From positions 1-40,723 of the forward strand of contig CACIMN010000006.1 of NCBI GenBank assembly GCA_902587755.1: DNA of 40,723 bases, given 5' to 3'. Source of the stretch: an uncultured Pelagibacteraceae bacterium. Lineage in GTDB: Bacteria; Pseudomonadota; Alphaproteobacteria; Pelagibacterales; Pelagibacteraceae. Every line of letters starts with the position of its first letter. Position 1 is the first letter of the stretch. This document shows, piece after piece, positions 33,575-40,723 of this stretch. The notes below the pieces were generated by a model. The model worked only from the letters and a program-made list of their open reading frames with translations, ran no database searches and was not told the origin of the DNA. A program made the translations under genes and the position numbers.

Positions 33575-33709
33575 ATGTTACTTTCTAACTTAAAAATTAT
33601 AAATAAATTCTTAAATCTTAAAACTACATTTATCAAAGCAGGAATTATTGCAAGTTTAATAGCTTACTGGGGAGTGATTTTAGTTGGAACGTTTATTACT
33701 TTTAATTAA
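33575..33709 (+). CDS. Small single-helix membrane protein (44 residues)
   Basis: An ATG at 33575 opens 44 codons ending in TAA at 33707-33709, filling most of the gap between the 116-residue protein gene and the TauE-type exporter gene. The N-terminal half is basic (LKIINKFLNLKTTFIKAG), and a membrane helix follows (IIASLIAYWGVILVGTFITF). An upstream in-frame TTG at 33563 is also possible. It may be an accessory peptide of the exporter or of the Apr membrane complex. I do not recognise it. Confidence 0.55.
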   Translation: MLLSNLKIINKFLNLKTTFIKAGIIASLIAYWGVILVGTFITFN

Positions 33710-33737
33710 GTTGTTTTTTAACAGCTTGTAAATTTTT

Positions 33738-34817
33738 ATGGAAGTATTTTTACCCATAGCTCAAGTTTTTGTTAACCCTATCGAGATACTTTTATTAAGC
33801 GCAATTGTTGGAGTACTTTCAGGTTTATTTGGTGTTGGTGGAGGATTTTTAATGACACCTTTTCTTATTTTTTTAGGAATACCTCCTGCATATGCAGTTG
33901 CAAATGAAGCCAATAACATTTTGGCTACCTCGGTTTCTGGGTCAACTACTCATTATTTAAAAAATACTTTAGATTATAAAATGGGTTCTATTATTGTTAT
34001 TGGTGGTGTTATTGGTACTACATTAGGTATTTATACATTTACATATTTTAAAGGGATTGGAAAAATTGATACTGTAATATCATTAGCATATATGTATATT
34101 TTAGCAATCATTGGCACTTTAATGCTAGTCGAAAGTTTAGGCGAAATAGATAAAGCTAAAAGAAATATAATAGTTAAAAAAAAATTGCATGTACATTATT
34201 GGATACATGGGCTTCCTTTAAGAATGAGATTTCCAAAATCAAAATTATATGAAAGTATATTTACTCCAATTATAATTGGTTTATTAGTTGGATTTATTGC
34301 AGCGATTATGGGAATTGGAGGGGCGTTTATTTTAGTTCCAGCTATGATTTATATAATTAAGATGCCTACAAAATTAGTTCCAGGCACATCTTTATTTGTT
34401 ACTATATTTGTAAGTGTGATTGTTACTTTTCTTCATTCTTTTAATTATGGATCTATAGATTTATTTTTAGTACTAATGCTGGTTGTCGGATCAATTATAG
34501 GAGTTCAAGTTGGGCAAAAACTAGGAGAAAAAATAGATAGTTCCGGTTTACGTGCTTTATTAGCAATTTTGTTATTGATAGTGGGTATTGCTATTGCATA
34601 CGATACATTTTTTGCAGATCAAATTATGAACGGATCCGCTAAAGCAACTAATGCAAATTTAAATTTCTTTTCACAATTTATAATTGATTTTTCAAATGAG
34701 ATGCCTTTCTTTTATGGATTATTTACAATAATGTTTGCAATTATTTTAGGAGTTGGAGCAGCATTTATAAGAAGATTTGTCTCAAATTTAAGAAAAAAAT
34801 TAGCAGTAAAATCTTAG
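33738..34817 (+). CDS. TauE/SafE family exporter, probably for sulfite or sulfonate-derived anions
   Basis: A 359-residue membrane protein in two halves: VGVLSGLFGVGGGFLMTPFLIFLGIPPAYAVA near residue 20 and VGFIAAIMGIGGAFILVPAMIY near 188, each with the GxGG turn of TauE/SafE. A cytoplasmic loop rich in Lys and Arg (KKKLHVHYWIHGLPLRMRFPKSKLYE) separates them. Location downstream of aprMBA and near sulfonate-cleaving enzymes makes sulfite or sulfoacetate export a good hypothesis. It is much longer than the other TauE-type protein here (248 residues). It overlaps the convergent YeiH gene by 4 bases. Confidence 0.88.
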   Translation: MEVFLPIAQVFVNPIEILLLSAIVGVLSGLFGVGGGFLMTPFLIFLGIPPAYAVANEANNILATSVSGSTTHYLKNTLDYKMGSIIVIGGVIGTTLGIYTFTYFKGIGKIDTVISLAYMYILAIIGTLMLVESLGEIDKAKRNIIVKKKLHVHYWIHGLPLRMRFPKSKLYESIFTPIIIGLLVGFIAAIMGIGGAFILVPAMIYIIKMPTKLVPGTSLFVTIFVSVIVTFLHSFNYGSIDLFLVLMLVVGSIIGVQVGQKLGEKIDSSGLRALLAILLLIVGIAIAYDTFFADQIMNGSAKATNANLNFFSQFIIDFSNEMPFFYGLFTIMFAIILGVGAAFIRRFVSNLRKKLAVKS

Positions 34818-35881
34818 TTAAAATAAATCAAATATAATTCTATAGTTGTAATACAAACTATACCTACAGTTGCCATACCTATAAAACCAACAATAAAAGG
34901 TTTGTAACCCATATTTTTTATTTCTTTCAAGTTGGTAGAAAGTCCTATAGCTGCCATAGCCATTGTTAAAAATATTTTTGAGGACAATTTAATACCCTCA
35001 ATTGCAAACAACCATTTGTAATTATTTGAGTATATAAGATCACCTAGATTTCTAAATATAATCATGGCTGCAAATCCTAATACAAAGTAAGGAAAAATAT
35101 CTATTATCGAGTATTTTTTTTCTGTGGTTTTTCCTCGATTATAAAGAAATGCGAATAAAGGGATCATAATAATTAAAAAAGTATTTCTTATTAATTTTGT
35201 GACTGTTGCAATATTTAAAGTTTCAGGACTATTAAACTGCTGGTCATAAATTAATCCTGCAGCTGCAACTTGAGAGGTTTCATGAATAGAAGTTCCCAAA
35301 AATAATCCAATTAATAAAGGCTCACCTTCAAAATAAAAGTCAGCAAAATAAGGATAAATTAACATCGAAAGTATTCCAAACAATGTAATATTAGCAATTG
35401 CATAGGATACTTCATTTTTTTTTGCACCAATGACAGGAGCAGTAGCAATTATTGCAGTAGTACCACATACAGTACTGCCTATTGATATTAAGTAAGCCAT
35501 TCTTGTTGGAATTTTTAGTTGTTTAATAAGAAGTTTAATTACTATTAATACACTAATTATACAGATTATAATTAATGGTATTGCAATTGCACCAAATTCT
35601 AAAAACTCAAATGGTTTTAGTTGAATTCCCAAACATATAATACCAATTTTAAGAATATGTCTTTGGGTAAAATCCAACCCTCTTAAAAAACTTTCTCTAA
35701 TTTGAAAAATATTTCCAAATAACATCCCTAACAAAATAGCAATCATTGCAGTAGATAATGGGCTTTTTTCATAGCCTAATAATTCAATACCAATAATATT
35801 ATTGAAACCTTGGGATAAAGTGTAAAGAACAAATGCTAATATAATACCTGGCAATAGTACCAAGTATTTTTTAAATTTCAT
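34814..35881 (-). CDS. YeiH/UPF0324 family putative sulfate exporter
   Basis: A 355-residue membrane protein with about ten helices. It matches UPF0324: LLPGIILAFVLYTLSQG at the start, AILLGMLFGN near 48, LKIGIICLGIQLKPFEF near 77, STVCGTTAIIATAPVIGA near 136 and FLGTSIHETSQVAAAGLIYD near 194. YeiH-type proteins are annotated as sulfate exporters, based largely on a relative near taurine/sulfonate genes. Here it is on the same strand as suyB, 16 bases downstream, so a role in removing sulfite or sulfate is likely. It is convergent with the TauE-type gene, so two different candidate exporters sit end to end. Confidence 0.87.
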   Translation of the reverse strand: MKFKKYLVLLPGIILAFVLYTLSQGFNNIIGIELLGYEKSPLSTAMIAILLGMLFGNIFQIRESFLRGLDFTQRHILKIGIICLGIQLKPFEFLEFGAIAIPLIIICIISVLIVIKLLIKQLKIPTRMAYLISIGSTVCGTTAIIATAPVIGAKKNEVSYAIANITLFGILSMLIYPYFADFYFEGEPLLIGLFLGTSIHETSQVAAAGLIYDQQFNSPETLNIATVTKLIRNTFLIIMIPLFAFLYNRGKTTEKKYSIIDIFPYFVLGFAAMIIFRNLGDLIYSNNYKWLFAIEGIKLSSKIFLTMAMAAIGLSTNLKEIKNMGYKPFIVGFIGMATVGIVCITTIELYLIYFN

Positions 35882-35897
35882 TTAAGACTAAAGTTAA

Positions 35898-37064
35898 TTA
35901 AGCACTTCTGTAAAGTTTGGTCATAACAAATTCTCTATGACCTAAAGCTTCAGCACAAGTTAATCTTCCGTTTGCTACTCTAAGTGTAGTTTTAATTAAT
36001 TCATCACCTGCTTCAGATAAATTCATTTCTCTTGAAAGAATTTTTGATACATCACAATCAATATGCTCACCCATACCTTTTACAGTTAATGGATTAGCTG
36101 TTAATTTAACAACAGGTTCAATTGGATTTCCAACAATGTTACCTTGTCCAGTTGGAAATAAATGAATATTAAAACCAGCAGCTGCTTGAAGCGTTACACA
36201 TTCTGCAGCAGCAGATGATGTGTCCATAAAATACAAACCTTTTCCTTTAGTTGGTTCTTCTGCTGGTTCAAGAACATCAATAAATTTACAATTTCCAATT
36301 TTTTGAAAATTACCAAAAGCTTTTTCTTCAATTGTCGTAAGTCCACCAGCAATATTCCCAGCTGTTGGTTGACTTTCAGAGAGATCATCTGTCGCTTCTT
36401 TTAAAATAAAATCATTATAAGAGTTCCAGGTTTTCATAAATTTTTCAGACGCTTCTTTTGTAGCTCCTCTAGTTGCACAAACTTGTTCTGCACCAGTTAA
36501 TTCAGATGTTTCGCCAAAACACAAGTGAACACCTAATGGCTCAAGTTTGTCCATTAAGTTTCCAACAGTTGGGTTTGCAGCTAATCCTGAAGTAGTATCA
36601 GATTCCCCACATTTAACTGAAATCCATAAATCACTCAAAGGACATTCTTCTCTTTGTTTTTCTGAAGCCCACATCACAAATTCTTGTGCTTTTTTTGATG
36701 CTTTCATTGTCGTACCAATATCTCCTGTTCGCTCGATATGAAATCCTTCTACAGGTTTTCCAGTTTTAGCAATTCCATCGACAATTTTTTTCGTCCATTT
36801 CGGTTCAATCCCAATCACAATTACTGCTGCAACGTTCGGATTACATCCAGTCCCTATCATTGTTCTAAAATGAAGCTCTAAATCTGCACCAAATTGAAGT
36901 CTTCCGTAAGAATGAGGAAGAGCTATTGTGCCTTTAATATTATTAGCAACCGCCTCTGCACATGCGTTTGAAATGTCATCAACTGGCAAAATAATTACAT
37001 GATTTCTTGTCCCGGCTCTGCCGTTTTCTCTTTTATAACCTAAAAAGCTCTTTGGGATTTCCAT
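35898..37064 (-). CDS. suyB: (2R)-3-sulfolactate sulfo-lyase large subunit, UxaA/altronate dehydratase fold
   Basis: A 388-residue protein of the UxaA large-domain family: [21 protein letters not shown] at the N-terminus, [18 protein letters not shown] near 69, [24 protein letters not shown] near 148, and [23 protein letters not shown] near 302. The family includes altronate and galactarate dehydratases and SuyB. With a separate SuyA-like small subunit 4 bases upstream and xsc, apr and exporter genes nearby, SuyB (3-sulfolactate to pyruvate plus sulfite) is the best call. An altronate dehydratase role is possible but not favoured by context. Confidence 0.82.
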   Translation of the reverse strand: MEIPKSFLGYKRENGRAGTRNHVIILPVDDISNACAEAVANNIKGTIALPHSYGRLQFGADLELHFRTMIGTGCNPNVAAVIVIGIEPKWTKKIVDGIAKTGKPVEGFHIERTGDIGTTMKASKKAQEFVMWASEKQREECPLSDLWISVKCGESDTTSGLAANPTVGNLMDKLEPLGVHLCFGETSELTGAEQVCATRGATKEASEKFMKTWNSYNDFILKEATDDLSESQPTAGNIAGGLTTIEEKAFGNFQKIGNCKFIDVLEPAEEPTKGKGLYFMDTSSAAAECVTLQAAAGFNIHLFPTGQGNIVGNPIEPVVKLTANPLTVKGMGEHIDCDVSKILSREMNLSEAGDELIKTTLRVANGRLTCAEALGHREFVMTKLYRSA

Positions 37065-37068
37065 ACTA

Positions 37069-37353
37069 TTACCACTTCTTTGTTTTTACGTTGTGAACAT
37101 GCACATGCTCACCCTTTTTGATTGATTTAACAACTTTACCAATATCGTGACCATACTTTAAAATAGTATCACCCTCTTTAAGGTCAACCATTGCAATTTT
37201 ATGACCTAAAGGTATTTCATCTACGGATTGAATATTTGTAGAACTGTCATCTTCCATTATCCAGCAAGCACAGTCCTGTTTAGGAGTGATTTTTTCTATA
37301 ACAACTACTCCCACGTTGTCTTTTTTGTCATGTATAATAATATCTGTTGCCAT
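37069..37353 (-). CDS. suyA: (2R)-3-sulfolactate sulfo-lyase small subunit, SAF domain
   Basis: A 94-residue SAF-domain protein: [19 protein letters not shown] at the start, [43 protein letters not shown] at residues about 47-90. The GHKIA and GEHVHVHN ends are the UxaA N-terminal signature. As a stand-alone subunit directly before suyB it forms the SuyAB lyase. It is divergent from xsc over 111 bases that contain three CGAATT half-sites, one pair directly upstream of this start. Confidence 0.85.
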   Translation of the reverse strand: MATDIIIHDKKDNVGVVVIEKITPKQDCACWIMEDDSSTNIQSVDEIPLGHKIAMVDLKEGDTILKYGHDIGKVVKSIKKGEHVHVHNVKTKKW

Positions 37354-37360
37354 ATCGTGT

Positions 37361-37423
37361 CGAATTGTTTGTTTGAAATTCGTAAAAACTTATATATTAA
37401 TCGCACAAATTAACAAACGAATT
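37361..37423. promoter_or_regulatory. CGAATT inverted half-sites between suyA and xsc
   Basis: CGAATT at 37361-37366, AATTCG at 37377-37382 and CGAATT at 37418-37423 give alternating inverted half-sites in the divergent gap. The first pair forms a 22-base site with 6-base arms and a 10-base spacer, 7 bases upstream of the suyA start codon. The flanks extend the match: ATTCGT (37378-37383) pairs with ACGAAT (37417-37422). This layout suits a dimeric repressor controlling both suyAB and xsc. Confidence 0.42.
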
Positions 37424-37464
37424 TTATAAATATTATAATTACACTTTAAAGAGGTTCTAGTTTT

Positions 37465-39249
37465 ATGACAAAAATGACAACAGAGGAAGCTTTTGTAAAA
37501 GTTTTACAAATGCACGGTATAGAACATGCGTTCGGAATTATTGGTTCAGCCTTCATGCCAATTTCAGATATTTTCCCAGATGCAGGTATAACTTTCTGGG
37601 ATGTTGCTCATGAAACAAACGGTGGTTTAATTGCTGATGGTTACACAAGAGCTACTGGTAAAATGTCGATGGTTATTGCACAGAACGGACCTGGAATTAC
37701 TGGATTAGTTACACCAATTAAAACAGCTTATTGGAATCATACTCCTCTTTTATTAGTTACACCTCAAGCAGCGAACAAAACAATGGGGCAAGGTGGATTT
37801 CAAGAAGTAGAGCAAATGAATTTATTTAAAGATATGGTTTGTTATCAAGAAGAAGTAAGAGATCCATCAAGAATGGCAGAAGTACTAAATAGAGTTATAG
37901 AAAAAGCTATAAGAGGATCAGCGCCAGCACAAATTAATGTTCCTAGAGATTATTGGTGTCAAGTAATTGATATCGATCTTCCTCCGATTGTAAGACTAGA
38001 AAGACAAGGTGGAGGAAATGATGCAATAACTAAAGCAGCTGACTTGTTATCTAAAGCAAAGTTTCCTGTAATATTATCTGGAGCAGGTGTTGTTATTGGA
38101 GGAGCTATTGAAGCAACAAAAAAACTAGCAGAAAAATTAGATTCACCTGTTTGTTCAGGTTACCAACATAATGACAGTTTCCCAGGAAGCCATTCTTTAG
38201 CTGTTGGTCCTTTAGGATACAATGGATCAAAAGCTGCGATGGAATTGATTTCAAAAGCTGATGTAGTGTTAGCTTTGGGAACTAGATTAAATCCTTTTTC
38301 TACATTACCTGGTTATGGAATTGATTATTGGCCAAAGAAAGCAAACATCATTCAAGTTGATATTAATCCTGACAGAATTGGTTTGACTAAAAAAGTTACT
38401 GTAGGAATAAGTGGTGATGCAAAATTAGTTGCTGAACAAATTTTTGAAAAATTATCCTCAGATGCTGGTGATACTGATAGACAAGCTAGAAAAGATTTAA
38501 TTCATAAAACTAAATCAGCTTGGTTACAAAAACTTTCAAGTTTAGATCATGAAGATGATGATGAAGGAACAGTTTGGAATAAAGAAGCTAGAGAAAGAGA
38601 TGCAGATAGAATGTCACCAAGACAAGCTTGGAGAGCAATTCAAGCAGGAATGCCTGAGGATGTAATTATATCAAGTGATATAGGAAATAATTGTGCGATA
38701 GGCAATGCTTACCCAACATTTGAAAAGCCAAGAAAATATTTAGCACCAGGATTGTTTGGTCCTTGTGGATACGGATTTCCCTCAATACTAGGAGCTAAAA
38801 TTGGATGTCCAGATACTCCTGTTATAGGATTTGCTGGAGATGGCGCTTTTGGAATAAGCATGAATGAAATGAGTTCATGTGCAAGAGAGGAGTGGCCCGC
38901 CATTACAATGGTTATTTTCAGAAATTATCAATGGGGTGCAGAAAAAAGAAATACTACACTATGGTTTGATAATAACTTTGTTGGTACAGAGTTAGATCCA
39001 GAATTAAGTTATGCTAAAGTTGCTGACGCTTGTGGTTTAAAAGGTGTAACCGTTAGAACAATGGAAGAGACAACAAATGCAATCAAGCAATCTTGTGAGG
39101 ATCAGAAAAAAGGAATTACTACATTTATTGAGGTAATTTTAAATCAAGAACTAGGTGAACCATTTAGAAGAGATGCAATGAAGAAACCAGTAAAAGTAGC
39201 AGGTATTAATAAAGCAGACATGAAGAAACAACCTTCATTAAACTCTTAA
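37465..39249 (+). CDS. xsc: Sulfoacetaldehyde acetyltransferase Xsc
   Basis: A 594-residue ThDP enzyme of normal length for Xsc. It has the N-terminal pyrimidine-binding domain with catalytic Glu (DVAHETNGGLIADGYTRATG near 47), a central domain (LSGAGVVIGGAIEATKKLAEKL near 200), and the ThDP/metal motif GFAGDGAFGISMNEMSSCAREEWPAITMVIFRNYQWGAEKRN near 455. The QWGAEKRNTTLWFDNNFVGTEL region fits Xsc rather than acetolactate synthase. It turns sulfoacetaldehyde plus phosphate into acetyl phosphate and sulfite in the cytoplasm. Phosphate acetyltransferase is not in the window. GAGG precedes the ATG. Confidence 0.95.
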   Translation: MTKMTTEEAFVKVLQMHGIEHAFGIIGSAFMPISDIFPDAGITFWDVAHETNGGLIADGYTRATGKMSMVIAQNGPGITGLVTPIKTAYWNHTPLLLVTPQAANKTMGQGGFQEVEQMNLFKDMVCYQEEVRDPSRMAEVLNRVIEKAIRGSAPAQINVPRDYWCQVIDIDLPPIVRLERQGGGNDAITKAADLLSKAKFPVILSGAGVVIGGAIEATKKLAEKLDSPVCSGYQHNDSFPGSHSLAVGPLGYNGSKAAMELISKADVVLALGTRLNPFSTLPGYGIDYWPKKANIIQVDINPDRIGLTKKVTVGISGDAKLVAEQIFEKLSSDAGDTDRQARKDLIHKTKSAWLQKLSSLDHEDDDEGTVWNKEARERDADRMSPRQAWRAIQAGMPEDVIISSDIGNNCAIGNAYPTFEKPRKYLAPGLFGPCGYGFPSILGAKIGCPDTPVIGFAGDGAFGISMNEMSSCAREEWPAITMVIFRNYQWGAEKRNTTLWFDNNFVGTELDPELSYAKVADACGLKGVTVRTMEETTNAIKQSCEDQKKGITTFIEVILNQELGEPFRRDAMKKPVKVAGINKADMKKQPSLNS

Positions 39250-39288
39250 AATCTTTTAAAAATTTATTTATTATCGTAAATTCATTAT

Positions 39289-40593
39289 ATGGAAGTGACT
39301 AACGATAATAGTTGTGGTTGGATAAAAGATCTAAATCCTAGAACAAGTATTAAGTCTATTTCTTCAAATGAGGAATGCGATTGGTTAATTATTGGAGCAG
39401 GTTATACTGGTTTGTCAGCTGCTAGAAAACTAAGTCAACTAGTTTCTAGTCAAAAAATTATAATAGTAGATGCTCAACTAGCAGGTGAGGGTGCTAGTGG
39501 AAGAAATTCTGGGTATTTGGTTGATACAACTTTAAATGATGGTTTCACATCAAACAAGGAATTGCAAAATTATAAAAAAAAAACTGATATTTATTCATTA
39601 GGCATAGACGTAGTAAAAAAATTTATAAAAGAATATCAGGTAGATTGTGATTGGAATGAAAGTGGTAAATATTTTGCTTCCTCTAAAATTGAAGACAAAA
39701 AAATTTTAGATAATTTTTCATATTTATTATCCAAGTTAGGTTTTGAACATAGTTCTTTGGGTAACGAAGAACTATCTAGTAGATTAGGTACTAATTTTTA
39801 TAATATTGGGCTTTATACAAAGGGTGGAATTTTGTTACATCCTGGTAAATTGGTTAGATCGATGATTGATGTATTACCTTCCAATGTTTTGTTATATGAA
39901 AATTCAAGTTTAATAAACTGGTCAAAAAGTAAAGATATAGTTTTATGTAATTTTAAAAATGGAAAAATTAAAACAAAAAAAGTTATCTTTGCAACGAATG
40001 GTTTTTTTAAATCATTAGGAATTAAACCAAATTTTAATTTTCCAATAACGTTGACAGCAAGTATGACCAGAAAATTATCGAATGAAGAATATATGTCTAT
40101 TGGAAAACCAAAAGAATGGGGTGTGCTTCCAGTGAGGCCCATGGGAGCTACGATTAGACTGACAAGGGATAAAAGAATATTGATAAGAAATACAGCTGAA
40201 CTATACAATCCATTTAAAATGACAAAAATAAATCTTGAAAAAAGGTCAATTAATCAAAAAATAGGAATTCAAAAAAGATTTCCACAATTGCCTAAGGATA
40301 TTATTCAATCGTCTTGGTCTGGTATTGTTTCGAGAACAAGGAATAGTTCACAAATATTTGATAAAATTGACAATAACATTTTTGCTGCTGGTAGTTATAA
40401 TGGCTCAGGCATAGGTGTAGGGACCTTATTTGGTGAACAAATTGCAATTAAAGCACTAGGTGAAAGTAGTTTAGAAATTGAGACTATTGAAAAAAGAAAT
40501 GAGCCAACATGGTTACCACCTGAACCGTTTTTAAGTCTAGGAATTAAATCAAGACTTTTATATGAACGTTTAAGAGCAAGATCTGAGATTTAA
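39289..40593 (+). CDS. FAD-dependent amine/amino-acid oxidoreductase (DAO family), possible taurine dehydrogenase subunit
   Basis: A 434-residue DadA/GlpO-type flavoprotein. The Rossmann motif is CDWLIIGAGYTGLSAARKL near residue 30, GEGASGRNSGYLV near 65, KKVIFATNGFF near 230 and the C-terminal FAD contact AAGSYNGSGIGVGTLFGEQIAIKAL near 365-390. The family includes D-amino-acid, glycine and putrescine-type oxidases and TauY, the large subunit of taurine dehydrogenase. Being 39 bases after xsc favours conversion of taurine (or a related amine) to sulfoacetaldehyde, but I see no TauX-like small subunit here. Substrate confidence is low; family confidence is high. Confidence 0.88.
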   Translation: MEVTNDNSCGWIKDLNPRTSIKSISSNEECDWLIIGAGYTGLSAARKLSQLVSSQKIIIVDAQLAGEGASGRNSGYLVDTTLNDGFTSNKELQNYKKKTDIYSLGIDVVKKFIKEYQVDCDWNESGKYFASSKIEDKKILDNFSYLLSKLGFEHSSLGNEELSSRLGTNFYNIGLYTKGGILLHPGKLVRSMIDVLPSNVLLYENSSLINWSKSKDIVLCNFKNGKIKTKKVIFATNGFFKSLGIKPNFNFPITLTASMTRKLSNEEYMSIGKPKEWGVLPVRPMGATIRLTRDKRILIRNTAELYNPFKMTKINLEKRSINQKIGIQKRFPQLPKDIIQSSWSGIVSRTRNSSQIFDKIDNNIFAAGSYNGSGIGVGTLFGEQIAIKALGESSLEIETIEKRNEPTWLPPEPFLSLGIKSRLLYERLRARSEI

Positions 40594-40723
40594 ACAATGT
40601 TTGCTTTAACAGTTCCAAGTTTTTCTATTTTTCCTGAATAAATTCCTTTTTTAATTATGGGTACTACCCCAACAGTAGATCCAGTGAATACATAAAAATC
40701 TTTATCTAAATTTATTTTATCTT
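40590..40723 (-). CDS. 2-keto-4-pentenoate hydratase (FAH/MhpD) family, C-terminal part
   Basis: The minus strand encodes about 43 residues up to a TAA at 40592-40590. They read DKDFYVFTGSTVGVVPIIKKG and then IEKLGTVKANIV. This is the C-terminal pattern of MhpD-type hydratases (D..LTG..TG..P...GD...... LG.V.V.F). The gene continues beyond the window, so function and length cannot be judged. It overlaps the convergent flavoprotein gene by 4 bases. Confidence 0.72.
   Translation of the reverse strand, partial: DKINLDKDFYVFTGSTVGVVPIIKKGIYSGKIEKLGTVKANIV

Noticed and set aside
39813..40208. 131-codon open frame antisense to the FAD oxidoreductase
   Set aside because: The sense strand carries clear flavoprotein motifs; the antisense product has no recognisable motif or plausible start context.
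1..40723. Mobile elements, prophage, CRISPR arrays, toxin-antitoxin or defence islands
   Set aside because: No transposase, integrase, regularly spaced repeats, or paired toxin-antitoxin genes were seen on either strand; composition looks uniform throughout.

Overview
The window looks like a piece of a SAR11-clade (Candidatus Pelagibacter-type) alphaproteobacterial chromosome. It is very AT-rich (roughly 30% G+C by eye). Genes are packed with gaps mostly under 150 bases and many 1-40 base overlaps, and I see no mobile elements, prophage, CRISPR array, tRNA or rRNA. Diagnostic content includes a TPP riboswitch in front of a sodium/solute symporter of the kind proposed to take up the thiamin pyrimidine precursor (ThiV), an aprM-aprB-aprA sulfite-oxidation operon, and organosulfonate genes (suyAB, xsc). 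No gene-free stretch exceeds about 175 bases.

Layout. 1-2083: tail of an aldose 1-epimerase, a Gfo/Idh/MocA dehydrogenase, a secreted pentapeptide-repeat protein and a small unknown. 2134-4003: TPP riboswitch, thiV, and a convergent periplasmic thioredoxin-fold gene. 4030-8537: a perfect palindrome in a divergent promoter region, then a plus-strand run with an ABC-2 exporter, a tiny membrane protein, acetyltransferase-like proteins, a TauE/SafE transporter, a SOUL protein and a short beta-carbonic-anhydrase-like protein. 8538-13376: a YbbA/YbbP-type ABC system divergent from a TesA-like esterase (their start codons overlap), then a secreted unknown and a TPR protein. 13544-18101: small outer-membrane barrel, SRAP/YedK, RseP, HU and the ammonium transporter Amt, with several hairpins and short direct repeats. 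18069-24535: mixed housekeeping (Bcp, glycosyltransferase, rhodanese, HCCA-isomerase-like, ABA4-like, RecX, CysQ-like, DUF3553, MnmA) and two very small proteins. 24608-29856: metC, an MFS transporter, then pabB-pabA-pabC and a HIT hydrolase, mostly overlapping.

29959-40593 is the most coherent functional block. SuyAB (3-sulfolactate to pyruvate plus sulfite) and Xsc (sulfoacetaldehyde plus phosphate to acetyl phosphate plus sulfite) would release sulfite. AprMBA would oxidise it to APS with electrons passed to the membrane. A TauE/SafE-family and a YeiH-family membrane protein could export sulfur oxyanions. An FAD amine-oxidase-like enzyme behind xsc could supply sulfoacetaldehyde from taurine. 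Two uncharacterised small proteins (116 and 44 residues) sit between aprA and the exporter and are the best candidates here for undescribed parts of a sulfite-handling system. The window ends inside a gene of the 2-keto-4-pentenoate hydratase family.
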